This document shows, in pieces, positions 12,199-21,496 of a DNA stretch of 64,000 bases. The stretch spans positions 1 to 64,000 of the forward strand of contig JAJZQX010000003.1 in the NCBI GenBank assembly GCA_021806645.1. The letters run 5' to 3'. Below the pieces are notes generated by a model. That model was given only the letters and a program-made list of their open reading frames with translations, did not search any database and was not told the origin of the DNA. Numbering within the stretch: position 1 is the stretch's first letter; every line of letters begins with the position of its first letter. This stretch comes from Myxococcales bacterium. GTDB lineage: Bacteria > Myxococcota > Myxococcia > Myxococcales > Anaeromyxobacteraceae. Position numbers and translations under genes: made by a program.

Positions 12199-12201
12199 CA
12201 T
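12173..12201 (+). promoter_or_regulatory. Candidate promoter for the exported cyclophilin, leaderless geometry
   Basis: TTGCCG (12173-12178), a 17-nt spacer and TAGCAT (12196-12201) lie inside the end of rnc. The -10 box ends 7 nt before the ATG at 12209, so transcription would begin at or next to the start codon. Both boxes match the sigma-70 consensus at four of six positions. Confidence 0.4.
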
Positions 12202-12208
12202 CGAGGCC

Positions 12209-12850
<642 letters not shown>

Positions 12851-12861
12851 CCGGAGCGACC

Positions 12862-13368
12862 ATGGCCGAAGCCCTGCACGCGACCTTCAAGACCTCCCTT
12901 GGCGACATCGTCATCCGCCTCCTCCCCGGGAAGGCGCCCAAGACCGTCGAGAACTTCCTCGGCCTGGCCGAGGGGACCAAGGAGTGGACGCATCCCACCA
13001 CCGGGAAGAAGTCGAAGACTCCGCTCTACGACGGCACGGTGTTTCACCGGGTCATCCCGGAGTTCATGATCCAGGGGGGCGACCCGGCCGCGACCGGGAC
13101 CGGCGGCCCGGGCTACCGGTTCGAGGACGAGATCGGGCCGGACAACCGGTTCGACAAGCCGTACCTGCTGGCCATGGCCAACTCCGGGCCCAACACCAAC
13201 GGCTGCCAGTTCTTCATCACCGAGGTCCCGACGCCGCACCTCAACCGCGGCCACACCATCTTCGGCGAGGTGGTGAAGGGCGGCGACCTGGTCCCCACCA
13301 TCGCCCGGGCCGGAAACAAGAAGGTGAAGCTGGAGAAGGTGATCATCACGCGCGGCGCGCTGCCGTAG
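12862..13368 (+). CDS. Cytosolic cyclophilin-type peptidyl-prolyl isomerase
   Basis: This 168-residue protein is essentially one cyclophilin domain, with FHRVIPEFMIQGGDPAATG near 60-78 and MANSGPNTNGCQFFIT. There is no signal peptide, so it acts in the cytoplasm. It is clearly a paralogue of the upstream exported protein, sharing the unusual insert TKE-x-P-T/R-TGK before the FYDG/LYDGTVFHRV block, and the pair probably arose by tandem duplication. The ATG at 12862 follows CGGAG; a GTG at 12847 overlapping the previous gene is less likely. Confidence 0.92.
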   Translation: MAEALHATFKTSLGDIVIRLLPGKAPKTVENFLGLAEGTKEWTHPTTGKKSKTPLYDGTVFHRVIPEFMIQGGDPAATGTGGPGYRFEDEIGPDNRFDKPYLLAMANSGPNTNGCQFFITEVPTPHLNRGHTIFGEVVKGGDLVPTIARAGNKKVKLEKVIITRGALP

Positions 13369-13395
13369 GGCGAATCGCCCCGTCGAGGCGGGGCC

Positions 13396-13429
13396 GGCCC
13401 GGCCGGGCGCCTCAGTGCCCCGCCGGGCC
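13396..13429 (+). terminator. Strong GC hairpin between cyclophilin and era
   Basis: GGCCCGGC (13396-13403) pairs with GCCGGGCC (13422-13429), and an inner GGGC/GCCC pairing extends the stem to about 12 bp around an 8-nt loop. No T-run follows. It lies 27 nt after the cyclophilin stop and may reduce read-through into era. Confidence 0.35.
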
Positions 13430-13449
13430 GCCGCGTGCTAGAGAGAGGC

Positions 13450-14379
13450 GTGCCTCGACACAAGCCCCAGTTCCGCGCCGGGTTCGTGGCCCTCATCGGC
13501 CGCCCCAACGTCGGGAAGTCCACGCTGCTCAACCGCGTGCTGGGGCAGCACATCGCCATCGTCACGCCACGGCCGCAGACCACCCGGACCCGCATCCTCG
13601 GCATCGTCAACGGGGAGCAGTACCAGCTCGCCTTCTTCGACACCCCGGGCGTCCACCAGGCCAGGGGGGCGCTCAACCGGCGCATGGTCGAGGTGGCCCT
13701 CTCCACGCTGAAGGAGGTGGACGCCGCCCTGCTCATGATCGAGGCCGGCACCGGGCCGGGCGGGCGGGTCGAGATCGGCGAGGGGACGCGCGCCGTCATC
13801 GAGGAGGTGGCCAGGAGCCGCACGCCGGCCGTCCTCGGCATCAACAAGGTGGACCGGGCACCGCGGGAGACGCTCCTGCCCGTGATCGAGGCCTACAAGG
13901 GCCTGCACGCCTGGACCGCCATCGTGCCCTTCTCGGCCGCGACCGGCGAGAACGTCGAGGACCTGGTGGCCACTCTGGCCGGGATCATGCCGGTCAGCGA
14001 GGCGCCGCTCTTCCCGGCCGACCAGCTGACCGACCAGGCCGAGCGCCAGCTGGCGGCCGAGTACGTCCGCGAGCAGGTGATGCTCAAGACGCGCCAGGAG
14101 CTGCCCTACTCCGCGGCCGTCGAGGTGGAGGAGTTCGACGAGTCGCTTCGCCGCGAGACCGGCGGCCTGGTCCGCATCTCGGCCATCATCCGCGTGGAGC
14201 GCGACTCGCAGAAGGCCATCGTCATCGGCAAGAAGGGGGCGCTGCTCAAGGAGATCGGCACCGCCGCGCGGCTGCGGCTGGAGCGGCTGCTGGGCGCCAA
14301 GGTCTACCTGGCCCTCACGGTGAAGGTGGACGATCGCTGGACCGAGAAGGACGCGGCGGTCCGGAGGCTGGTGACGTGA
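13450..14379 (+). CDS. era: GTPase Era, 16S rRNA/30S assembly
   Basis: This 309-residue GTPase assists 30S subunit maturation. It has GRPNVGKST near 17-25, the TTRTRI switch, DTPGVH near 64 and NKVD near 132. The C-terminal KH domain (about residues 200-300) contains VERDSQKAIVIGKKGALLKEIG, the Era-type GxxG region. The start is set at GTG 13450, giving the typical short N-terminus. GTG 13435 is a longer alternative. The stop overlaps the der start (GTGA). Confidence 0.94.
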   Translation: MPRHKPQFRAGFVALIGRPNVGKSTLLNRVLGQHIAIVTPRPQTTRTRILGIVNGEQYQLAFFDTPGVHQARGALNRRMVEVALSTLKEVDAALLMIEAGTGPGGRVEIGEGTRAVIEEVARSRTPAVLGINKVDRAPRETLLPVIEAYKGLHAWTAIVPFSAATGENVEDLVATLAGIMPVSEAPLFPADQLTDQAERQLAAEYVREQVMLKTRQELPYSAAVEVEEFDESLRRETGGLVRISAIIRVERDSQKAIVIGKKGALLKEIGTAARLRLERLLGAKVYLALTVKVDDRWTEKDAAVRRLVT

Positions 14380-15788
14380 GCGCGCGCCCCGTCATCGCCC
14401 TGGTCGGGCGCCCCAACGTCGGCAAGTCCACGCTCTTCAACCGGCTGGTGGGCCGGCGCCTGGCCATCGTGCAGGACCTCCCGGGCGTGACCCGCGACCG
14501 GAACTACGCCGACCTGGTATGGGAGGGGCGGGCGCTGTCGCTGGTCGACACCGGCGGCTTCGAGCCGGAGTCGCGCGATCGGCTGGTGGCGCAGGTCCGG
14601 CAGCAGGCCCAGCTGGCCACCGAGGAGGCCGCCGCCGTGGTGCTGGTGGTGGACGGGCGCGAGGGGTTGACCAACGTCGACCGCTCGGTGGCCGAGCTGC
14701 TGCGCCGCGGCAAGAAGCCGCTCTTCGTCGCCGTCAACAAGGTGGACACCAGCAAGACCGAGGGCGAGATCCCGCTGGCCGAGTTCTACGAGCTCGGCTT
14801 CGGCGAGGTCTTCCCGGTCTCGGCCGAGCACGGCCGCGGCACGCAGGAGCTGCTGGAGGCGATCGTGGCCGCGCTCGGGATCGAGCCGGCGCCGCCGCCC
14901 CCGGAGTTCGAGCCCTTCGACGAGGACGAGGACGAGCCGGACGAGGTGACCGAGGACCAGCGCCCCACCGGCGACATCCGCATCGCCATCGTCGGGCGCC
15001 CCAACGTCGGCAAGTCGACCTTCGTCAACGCGCTGCTCGGCACGGAGCGGTTCGTGGTCTCCGACATCGCCGGCACCACGCGCGACGCCATCGACTCGCT
15101 GGTGGTCCACGGGGGCCAGCGCTTCGTGGTGACCGACACCGCCGGCATCCGGCGCAAGGCCACCATCTCGACCACCGTCGAGAGCTACTCGGTGGTTCGC
15201 GCCATGAAGGCCATGGACGACGCCGAGGTGGTGGCGGTCATGCTCGACGCCACCGAGGCCGGGGTGGACCAGGACGCCAAGCTGCTGGCGCTGGTCCTGG
15301 AGAAGGCCAAGGCGCTGGTGGTGGTGGTCAACAAGTGGGACGTGGCCGAGAAGGAAGGCGCCACCCAGGACTGGTACCGGCAGGAGCTCGGCAAGCGGCT
15401 CCCGTTCGTCGCCTTCGCGCCGATGGTCTTCGTCTCGGCCAGGAAGGGGACGGGGGTGGGCCAGGTGCTCGAGCGGGCCGCCCGGCTGGTCGAGCAGTTC
15501 CGCGCCCGTTTCCCCACCCCGCAGCTGAACGAGCTGCTGGAGCGGGTCCAGGAGGAGCACCCGGCCCCGTCCGCCGGCGGGCGTCCCGTGAAGCTCTTCT
15601 ACATCGCCCAGGTGGCCTACGCCCCGCCCACCTTCGTCATCAACTGTGGCCGCCCCGAGGCCATCGGCGACAGCTACCGTCGCTACGTGGAGAACCGGTT
15701 CCGCCAGGCCTTCGGGCTGGAGGTGCCGATGCGGCTGGTCTTCAGGGAGCGCAAGCGGCGCAAGCGCCCACGCCGGACCAAGGAATGA
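14376..15788 (+). CDS. der: Double GTPase Der (EngA), 50S assembly
   Basis: This 470-residue protein has two tandem G domains, with GRPNVGKST near residue 10 and again near 207, and a C-terminal KH-like domain (FVINCGRPEAIGDSYRRYVENR near the end). It is required for late 50S subunit assembly. The two G domains are joined by a Pro-rich and very acidic linker (about 168-195, with EPFDEDEDEPDEVTED). The GTG at 14376 overlaps the era stop by 4 nt with GGAGG 9 nt upstream. Confidence 0.96.
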   Translation: MSARPVIALVGRPNVGKSTLFNRLVGRRLAIVQDLPGVTRDRNYADLVWEGRALSLVDTGGFEPESRDRLVAQVRQQAQLATEEAAAVVLVVDGREGLTNVDRSVAELLRRGKKPLFVAVNKVDTSKTEGEIPLAEFYELGFGEVFPVSAEHGRGTQELLEAIVAALGIEPAPPPPEFEPFDEDEDEPDEVTEDQRPTGDIRIAIVGRPNVGKSTFVNALLGTERFVVSDIAGTTRDAIDSLVVHGGQRFVVTDTAGIRRKATISTTVESYSVVRAMKAMDDAEVVAVMLDATEAGVDQDAKLLALVLEKAKALVVVVNKWDVAEKEGATQDWYRQELGKRLPFVAFAPMVFVSARKGTGVGQVLERAARLVEQFRARFPTPQLNELLERVQEEHPAPSAGGRPVKLFYIAQVAYAPPTFVINCGRPEAIGDSYRRYVENRFRQAFGLEVPMRLVFRERKRRKRPRRTKE

Positions 15789-15827
15789 CCCGCCGCGGGC
15801 CGGGGTTCCAGCTGGGTCGGCTTCCGC

Positions 15828-15856
15828 TTGACGCTGGCAGGGCTCCCACCTAGATT
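15828..15856 (+). promoter_or_regulatory. Candidate sigma-70 promoter for the YfgM/BamB-like operon
   Basis: TTGACG (15828-15833) and TAGATT (15851-15856) are separated by exactly 17 nt, 47 nt before the next start codon. Both boxes are near consensus for DNA of this composition. This is one of the better promoters in the window. Confidence 0.55.
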
Positions 15857-15903
15857 ACCGCGACTTTTCCAATGCTTGGGCGAACCGAGCCCCGAGAGGT
15901 TCC

Positions 15904-16629
15904 ATGTCGAAGAGCGCCGAACCGAGCCGCAAGGAGATGAAGCAGCCCGACCAGTTCCAGGCCGTGGCCGGGGAGGCCGCCTCGTGGCTCACCGGCCACC
16001 GGCGAACGGCGGTCATCGCCGGCGCCGTGCTGGCGGTGGTGCTGGTGGCGGTCGTGGCCGTCTCGACGTACCGGGAGCGGCGCTCGGCCGGGGCCGCGGC
16101 GCTCCTCTCCGAGGTCTACCGGAACGCGGGCGGCGAGATCAGCACCGTGCCGCTCCCCGGAGTGCCCGGACCGTTCTTCCCGAGCGACGCGGCCCGGCAG
16201 CGGGCGGTGGCGCAGGCGGCCGACAAGCTGCTGGCCGCGTATCCCGGCACCTCGCAGGCGGCGCTCGCGGCGCTGGCCAAGGGCGACGCCCACCTCCGGC
16301 TCGGCGAGTTCGACGCCGCCCAGGCCGCCTATCAGCTCTACCTCTCGACCGCGAACCGGAACGACTCCTTCCGCTTCTCGGCGCTGGAGGGGCTGGCCCT
16401 GGTCGCTGAGGGGAAGGGTGACACGGCCGGGGCGCTGGCCGGGTGGGCCCGGTTCGGCGCCGAGGTGCCCGCACAGTCCGATCGGGCCGACCTGGAGCGG
16501 GCGCGGCTGCTGGCCGCCTCCGGCAAGGTCGAGGAGGCGCGCACGCTGCTGGTCTCGTTCTCGGACGCGCACAAGGGGTCGATGCTGACCGGCGAAGCCG
16601 CCGAGCGGCTGGCCAAGCTGGGCAAGTAG
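15904..16629 (+). CDS. YfgM-like membrane-anchored TPR protein
   Basis: This 241-residue protein has a short basic cytoplasmic N-terminus, one membrane span near residues 38-56 (RTAVIAGAVLAVVLVAVVAV) and a periplasmic TPR-like domain (LAKGDAHLRLGEFDAAQAAY, LEGLALVAEGKGDTAGALAG). E. coli YfgM is an ancillary subunit of SecYEG that hands clients to periplasmic chaperones, and its gene lies beside bamB and der. Here der precedes and a BamB-like gene follows, which supports the assignment. Sequence match is by layout rather than by a diagnostic motif. Confidence 0.8.
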   Translation: MSKSAEPSRKEMKQPDQFQAVAGEAASWLTGHRRTAVIAGAVLAVVLVAVVAVSTYRERRSAGAAALLSEVYRNAGGEISTVPLPGVPGPFFPSDAARQRAVAQAADKLLAAYPGTSQAALAALAKGDAHLRLGEFDAAQAAYQLYLSTANRNDSFRFSALEGLALVAEGKGDTAGALAGWARFGAEVPAQSDRADLERARLLAASGKVEEARTLLVSFSDAHKGSMLTGEAAERLAKLGK

Positions 16630-17721
16630 ATGCTGCTCGCCCCGCTCGTCGCCCTGGCGCTCACGGCGATACCGGCCGAGGCCGGCCACATGCCGCCGGC
16701 GCCGCGGGAGATCTTCACCATCGCGTGGATGAAGCCGCTGGTCGCCGCCGAGCTGGGCGACTACCAGCCGCAGGAGCTGGGCGGCGTGGCGGTCGATCCA
16801 AGCGGCCAGTTCGCGGTGGTCGGAACCCGTGACGGGTGGCTCCATGCGCTCCACCCCGACGGCAAGCTGGCCTGGGAGTTCCAGGGGAAGGGCCCCTTCG
16901 CCGGCGAGCCGCTCATCGACGGCGGGACCGTCTACGCCGGGTGCCACGACGGCTGGCTCTACGCGCTCGACCTCGCCACGGGCGCGCTCCGCTGGAAGTA
17001 CGACGCCAAGGAGCAGCTGGGGACACGTCCCGCCCTGGTCAAGGGCCTGGTGGTGGTGGCCAGCCTGCAGGACACGGTCTTCGCGGTGGACGCCGCCAGC
17101 GGCGCCTGGAAGTGGCACCATCGCCGCGACCTGGGCGAGGGCTTCACCATCCACGGGGCCGCCTCGGTGCAGGTTGACGGGGGGCGGGTCTTCGCCGCCT
17201 ACTCCGACGGGACGGTCGCCGCCATCGACGTGGTGTCCGGGCAGATCCGCTGGGAGCAGCACGTGGCGCCGTCGGGCCGGTACCAGGACGTCGACTCGAT
17301 CTCGCTCGCCGGCGGGCGGCTCTACCTGGCCGCCTACTCGGGCGCGATCATGGCGCTCGACCTGGCGACCGGCAAGGCGCTCTGGAGCCAGCCCCACGCC
17401 AGCGCGGCCCGGGTGCTGGCCGACCGGGGCGCCGTGCTGGCGGTGGCCGGGTCGGAGGTGCTCTCGCTCTCGGAGGCGGGCGGGAAGGTCAACTGGAAGA
17501 CCCCGCTGCATGGGTCCGCCTCGGGCGCGCTTCGCCTGGCGGGGCGCTGGCTGCTGGTGCCCGCCGGCGAAGGGGGGCTTCGCTTCTACGAGGAGGCGAG
17601 TGGCCGGCTGGTCCGCGTGCTAGATGCGGGATCGGGCATCTCCTCCACGCCAGGGATCCACGGCCAGCGGGCCTACGTCCTCTCCAACGCCGGGACGCTG
17701 CTGGCGCTCGACCTGGAGTAG
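16630..17721 (+). CDS. BamB-like PQQ-repeat beta-propeller, exported
   Basis: This 363-residue protein has an N-terminal signal peptide (MLLAPLVALALTAIPAEAG) and then repeated beta-propeller blades of the PQQ type, such as GTVYAGCHDGWLYALDLATGA, GRVFAAYSDGTVAAIDVVSG and GRLYLAAYSGAIMALDLATGK. BamB is part of the outer-membrane beta-barrel assembly machine. Unlike E. coli BamB there is no lipobox Cys, so it may be soluble in the periplasm. The ATG directly follows the stop of the YfgM-like gene. Position after der and a YfgM-like gene supports the BamB call, but other PQQ-repeat proteins cannot be excluded. Confidence 0.8.
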   Translation: MLLAPLVALALTAIPAEAGHMPPAPREIFTIAWMKPLVAAELGDYQPQELGGVAVDPSGQFAVVGTRDGWLHALHPDGKLAWEFQGKGPFAGEPLIDGGTVYAGCHDGWLYALDLATGALRWKYDAKEQLGTRPALVKGLVVVASLQDTVFAVDAASGAWKWHHRRDLGEGFTIHGAASVQVDGGRVFAAYSDGTVAAIDVVSGQIRWEQHVAPSGRYQDVDSISLAGGRLYLAAYSGAIMALDLATGKALWSQPHASAARVLADRGAVLAVAGSEVLSLSEAGGKVNWKTPLHGSASGALRLAGRWLLVPAGEGGLRFYEEASGRLVRVLDAGSGISSTPGIHGQRAYVLSNAGTLLALDLE

Positions 17722-17724
17722 CAG

Positions 17725-18129
17725 GTGGCGCAGCGGTCGGTCCTGGTGGTCGCGGCGGTGATCCGCGGCCCGGCCGGCATCCTGGTCAGCCAGCGGTTCG
17801 CCGGGGCGGAGCGCGGCGGCCAGTGGGAGTTCCCGGGCGGCAAGGTGGAGCCGGGGGAGGCCGAGCCCGAGGCGCTCCGGCGCGAGATCCAGGAGGAGCT
17901 GGGCTGCGAGCTCGACGTCGGCCCGTTGCTGGCTCGCCACCGCCACCGGTACACCGACCTCGAGGTGGAGCTGGCCTTCTACGACTGCCGGCTGGCGGAC
18001 GGAGCCGAGCCCAGGGCGCTCGGCGTGGCGGCCCTGGCCTGGGCCCGGCCGGGGACGCTGGCCAGCTTCGACTTCTGCGAGGCCGACCTGCCGGTGCTGC
18101 CGGCCATCGAGGCGGCGGCGCGGGGCTGA
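17725..18129 (+). CDS. Nudix hydrolase (MutT-like)
   Basis: This 134-residue protein has an intact Nudix box: G39-x5-E45-x7-R53-E54-I55-x-E57-E58-x-G60, preceded by GGQWEFPGG. It resembles MutT-type (d)NTP pyrophosphohydrolases, which remove oxidised nucleotides such as 8-oxo-dGTP. MutT and CTP pyrophosphohydrolase cannot be separated by eye. GTG 17725 lies 3 nt after the BamB-like gene. The gene converges with the next minus-strand gene. Confidence 0.9.
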   Translation: MAQRSVLVVAAVIRGPAGILVSQRFAGAERGGQWEFPGGKVEPGEAEPEALRREIQEELGCELDVGPLLARHRHRYTDLEVELAFYDCRLADGAEPRALGVAALAWARPGTLASFDFCEADLPVLPAIEAAARG

Positions 18130-18134
18130 GCAGG

Positions 18135-18686
18135 CTACCTCCGCCTCCTCTTCTTGCCCGGGCTCTTCTTCGGCACGGCCTCACCGGCCACCACCACCAG
18201 CCACTCCAGGGGAGCGAAGCGGCGGCCGTCGGCGGCGTGCAGCTCGCGGGTGGCGGCACCGTCCACGCGGAGCCGGAGGTGCGCCCCCGGAGGCAGCGCC
18301 GCGGACGGCGCGAGCGTCAGGACGGTGGCCTGGCCGACCACCCGCGTGCCGGAGGAGGGGAGCATGGCGTCGCTGCCGTCGAGGAGCGAGAGCCGCGCGT
18401 CGGCGAGCGCGGGTGGCAGCTCCACGCGGAACGTCGCCCTGGGGTTCACGGTGGTGTCGCCACCGCCGTCGAGCGGCGTTAGGGCGGCGCCGACCACCGC
18501 CAGCGCGGCGGTCCCCTTCAGCTCCAGGATCGGTGGGGGGGCCGGGATGGTGTCGGTTGCGGTGACGTTGCCGGCGGCCGCGTTCGGGGAGGCCGCCGCC
18601 GGTGTCGCCGGCGCGGGGCCGGTCCCCTGGCAGGCGGCCAAGGCGAGGGCGAGCGCGGGAAGGGCGATGCGGTTCGACGGGCGCAT
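18135..18686 (-). CDS. Putative lipoprotein, function unknown
   Basis: This 183-residue protein has a clear signal peptide with lipobox LAAC near residue 19, followed by an Ala/Pro/Thr-rich linker. The mature part reads as a beta-sandwich-like domain (RATFRVELPPALADARLSLL, TVLTLAPSAALPPGAHLRLR), and the C-terminus is basic (KKSPGKKRRRR). No family was recognised. It is 34 nt downstream of the M3 peptidase region on the other side of a convergent junction with the Nudix gene. Confidence 0.7.
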   Translation of the reverse strand: MRPSNRIALPALALALAACQGTGPAPATPAAASPNAAAGNVTATDTIPAPPPILELKGTAALAVVGAALTPLDGGGDTTVNPRATFRVELPPALADARLSLLDGSDAMLPSSGTRVVGQATVLTLAPSAALPPGAHLRLRVDGAATRELHAADGRRFAPLEWLVVVAGEAVPKKSPGKKRRRR

Positions 18687-18720
18687 GGCAGTGAACTTAG
18701 TGCCCGACGGAGCCCCGCGT

Positions 18721-20874
18721 CTACGGCCTGGCCGGCGCCTTGGCCGGCGCTCCGCCAGGCGTGGCCGGTCCGGGCGGCGCCTTGGGCTCGGGGAAGCCGC
18801 GCCGGCGCATCAGCGCGCCCACGCCGGCGTCGCGGCCGCGGAAGGCCCGGTAGCCCTCGACCGGATCGACCGTGTTGCCCACCGAGAAGACGTGGTCCTT
18901 GAGGCGCCGGGCCACGGCCGCGTCGTAGGGACCCTTCCCCTCGGTGAAGGCCTCGAAGGCGTCGGCGGCCAGCGTGTCGGCCCAGAGGTAGCTGTAGTAG
19001 CCGGCCGAGTAGCCGTCGTCGGCGAAGAGGTGGCTGAAGTGGGGCAGGCGGTGACGCATGACGATCTGGCTGGGCATGCCGATGGCCGCCAGCGCCTGGC
19101 GCTCGAAGGCGGCCGGGTCCACCGCCGGATCGGTGGCGAGGTGGAGCCGCATGTCGACCAGCGCGGAGGCGAGGTACTCGGTGGTGGCGAAGCCCTGGTT
19201 GAAGCGGGCCGCCTTCTCGATCTTGGCGAGCAGCGCCCTGGGCATTGGCTGGCCGGTGCGGGCGTGCCGGGCGAACCGCTCCAGCAGCTCGGGGGTGGCG
19301 AGCCAGCGCTCCAGGAGCTGCGAGGGGAACTCGACGTAGTCGGAGTCGACCGACGTGCCGGAGAGCGAGGGGTAGGAGACGTTGGAGCAGAGGCCGTGGA
19401 GGGCGTGGCCGAACTCGTGGAAGAGGGTCTCGGCGTCGTCCCAGCCGATCAGCACCGGCTGCCCGGGGGCGCCCTTCACGAAGTTGGCGTTGTTGGAGAC
19501 GATGGTGGTGATCTCGCGCTCGAACCGCTCCTGGTTCCGGTAGGCGTTCATCCAGGCCCCCGAGCGCTTGCCCGGACGGGCGTACGGGTCGAAGTACCAG
19601 AGGCCGACCTGCTTGCCGGAGCCGTCGCGGACCTCCCAGACGCGGACGTCGGGGTGTGGGACCGGCACCCCGGAGGCCGGGATGAAGTGGAGGTCGAGGA
19701 GCTGGCCGGCCACCCAGAACATGCCCTGGCGGAGCTGCTCCAGCTGCAGGTACGGCTTCACCTCGTCCTGGTCGAGGTCGTACTTCGCCTTGCGGACCTT
19801 CTCCGCGTAGAAGCGGTAGTCCCATGGCTCGATGGTGAGCCTGGCTCCCTCCCGGTTGGCCACCGCCTGCATGTCGGCCACCTCCTCGCCGACCCGCGCC
19901 ACCGCGGCCGGCCAGACCGCGGCCATCAGCGCGTCGGCCCGCTCGGGCGTCCTGGCCATCGAGTCCTCGGTGCGCCAGTGGGCGTGGGTCGGGTAGCCGA
20001 GCAGGCGGGCCCGCTCGCCGCGGAGCGCCAGGATCTCGGTGACTATCTTCTTGTTGTCGTGGGCGTCGCCGTGGTCTGCGCGACTCACGAACATGCGCCA
20101 GGCCTGCTCGCGGAGCGGCCGGCGGGTGGAGGTGGCGAGGAAGGGCTCGATGCTGGAGCGGGTGTTGAGGACGACCCACTGGCCCTTCAGCCCGCGAGCG
20201 GCGGCGGCGCCGGCGGCCGCGGCCCGGTAGGAGGGCGAGAGGCCGTCGAGGTCGGCCTCCTTGTCGAGGACCAGCGTCTGCGAGCCCTCCTCGGCGAGGA
20301 CGTTCTGGGAGAAGGCGGTGAAGAGGCTGGCCAGCCGCTGGTTGACGGCGGCGACCCGCTGCTTGCCGGCGGCATCGAGCCGGGCGCCGGCGCGGACGAA
20401 GGCGTTCTGGACGTACCAGGCCAGCCGCTGCTGCTCGGGCGTCAGCCGGGCGGTGGCGCGGGTCCCGTAGACCACCTGGATGCGGGCGAAGAGCTGCTCG
20501 TCCTGGAAGACCCGGTCACGCAGGGCCGCCAGCCGGGGCGCCATCTCGGTCTCCACCACCTGGTACTCGGGCGTGCTCAGGGTGGAGCCGAACACATCGA
20601 AGACGGCCTGGACCCGATCCAGCATTCGCCCGGAACGCTCCAGCGCCGCGATGGTGTTCTCGAAGGTGGCCGGCCTGGGGTCGCTGGCGATGGCGTGGAC
20701 GTCGGCCAGCTTCGCGGCCATGGCGGCCTCCAGCGCCGGCTTGAACTGCTCCACGCGGACCTGGTCGAAGGGCGGGACGCCTCCGTACGGGCCGGCCCAG
20801 GGGGCGAGCAGCGGGTTGGCGGCGGAGGGCGTGGCGGTCAGCATGAGCGAGCAGGCGAGGGTGGAGAGCAGCAT
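18721..20874 (-). CDS. M3 family zinc metallopeptidase (peptidyl-dipeptidase Dcp-like), exported
   Basis: This 717-residue protein has an N-terminal signal sequence (MLLSTLACSLMLTATPSAA) and the M3 thimet-oligopeptidase fold. The zinc motif HEFGHALHG is near residues 460-470, followed by the conserved third-ligand region (SGTSVDSDYVEFPSQLLE). M3 enzymes cleave short peptides; Dcp removes C-terminal dipeptides. The predicted export places it in the periplasm. A Pro/Ala-rich tail follows the catalytic domain. ATG 20874 gives the signal peptide; the frame is open upstream to a TTG at 20946. The lipobox-like TLAC at residues 5-8 is too near the N-terminus to be convincing. Confidence 0.9.
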   Translation of the reverse strand: MLLSTLACSLMLTATPSAANPLLAPWAGPYGGVPPFDQVRVEQFKPALEAAMAAKLADVHAIASDPRPATFENTIAALERSGRMLDRVQAVFDVFGSTLSTPEYQVVETEMAPRLAALRDRVFQDEQLFARIQVVYGTRATARLTPEQQRLAWYVQNAFVRAGARLDAAGKQRVAAVNQRLASLFTAFSQNVLAEEGSQTLVLDKEADLDGLSPSYRAAAAGAAAARGLKGQWVVLNTRSSIEPFLATSTRRPLREQAWRMFVSRADHGDAHDNKKIVTEILALRGERARLLGYPTHAHWRTEDSMARTPERADALMAAVWPAAVARVGEEVADMQAVANREGARLTIEPWDYRFYAEKVRKAKYDLDQDEVKPYLQLEQLRQGMFWVAGQLLDLHFIPASGVPVPHPDVRVWEVRDGSGKQVGLWYFDPYARPGKRSGAWMNAYRNQERFEREITTIVSNNANFVKGAPGQPVLIGWDDAETLFHEFGHALHGLCSNVSYPSLSGTSVDSDYVEFPSQLLERWLATPELLERFARHARTGQPMPRALLAKIEKAARFNQGFATTEYLASALVDMRLHLATDPAVDPAAFERQALAAIGMPSQIVMRHRLPHFSHLFADDGYSAGYYSYLWADTLAADAFEAFTEGKGPYDAAVARRLKDHVFSVGNTVDPVEGYRAFRGRDAGVGALMRRRGFPEPKAPPGPATPGGAPAKAPARP

Positions 20875-20995
20875 GGAGGGGGAGACCTCGTTGACGGGGC
20901 GGAGGGCAGGGATGGTCTCACGACGGCGCGGACGGGCGCTGGGCAAGCGGAGAAGGGAGACGCCAGGGTCCCGGGTGTGACGGGCGGGGCGGCCC

Positions 20996-21496
20996 TCACC
21001 TCGGCCGCCGGCGCAGGTGTGGCGCTGGGCGCGTGGAGGGCTCGGTGAGCCTCTTGTCGAAGCGGAAGATGCGGGGGGTGGAGATGGAGAGCACCGTGAA
21101 AGCGGGGTGGCGCGGATTGAGGATCGCGTTGGTCTCCTCGGGGATGATGACGGAAGGGAGCTGAAGGGCGAGGGAGCGGCAGGAAGCCGCCCATGCTGCG
21201 CCGAAGGCTCTGGCGTTGGAGGAGCGCCTGGGGGCTCGCCAGTCGCTCGGGAGGATGGCCAGGGAGGGGGTCTCGACCAGGGTGTCCGGCACGTCGACGG
21301 AGAAGACGTGGTAGGGGGTCTTCAGCTGGTGGGCGTCGACGTGAACGAGGATCTCGAGCGCGGCCAGAGAGAGCGAGCTGCTGACGTAGACGACGGCGAC
21401 GCCCCTGGGGTGCCACCGGCCGCCGGCCATGAGCGAGCCCGTGCCGCTGAAGGCGGCGGTGACGGACTTGCTGGAGCTGAGCCGCCAGAAGCGCAT
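20996..21496 (-). CDS. RES-domain toxin of a RES/Xre toxin-antitoxin pair
   Basis: This 166-residue protein matches the RES domain by its start MRFWRLSSSKSVTAAFSGTG, GGRWHPRGVAVVYVSSSLSLAALE and the later conserved Ser/Asn region (SVIIPEETNAILNPRHPAF). RES toxins studied elsewhere degrade NAD+ and arrest growth. The conserved Arg, Glu and Ser positions typical of the family appear present. Its ATG overlaps the stop of the antitoxin gene (TGATG), the standard antitoxin-first arrangement. It ends close to the start of the divergent-looking peptidase gene leader but is read in the same direction. Confidence 0.88.
   Translation of the reverse strand: MRFWRLSSSKSVTAAFSGTGSLMAGGRWHPRGVAVVYVSSSLSLAALEILVHVDAHQLKTPYHVFSVDVPDTLVETPSLAILPSDWRAPRRSSNARAFGAAWAASCRSLALQLPSVIIPEETNAILNPRHPAFTVLSISTPRIFRFDKRLTEPSTRPAPHLRRRPR

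Noticed and set aside
18154-21048. Plus-strand open frame of about 960 codons opposite the M3 peptidase
   Set aside because: The minus strand carries the peptidase with an intact HExxH motif and a lipoprotein; the plus frame is a GC shadow.
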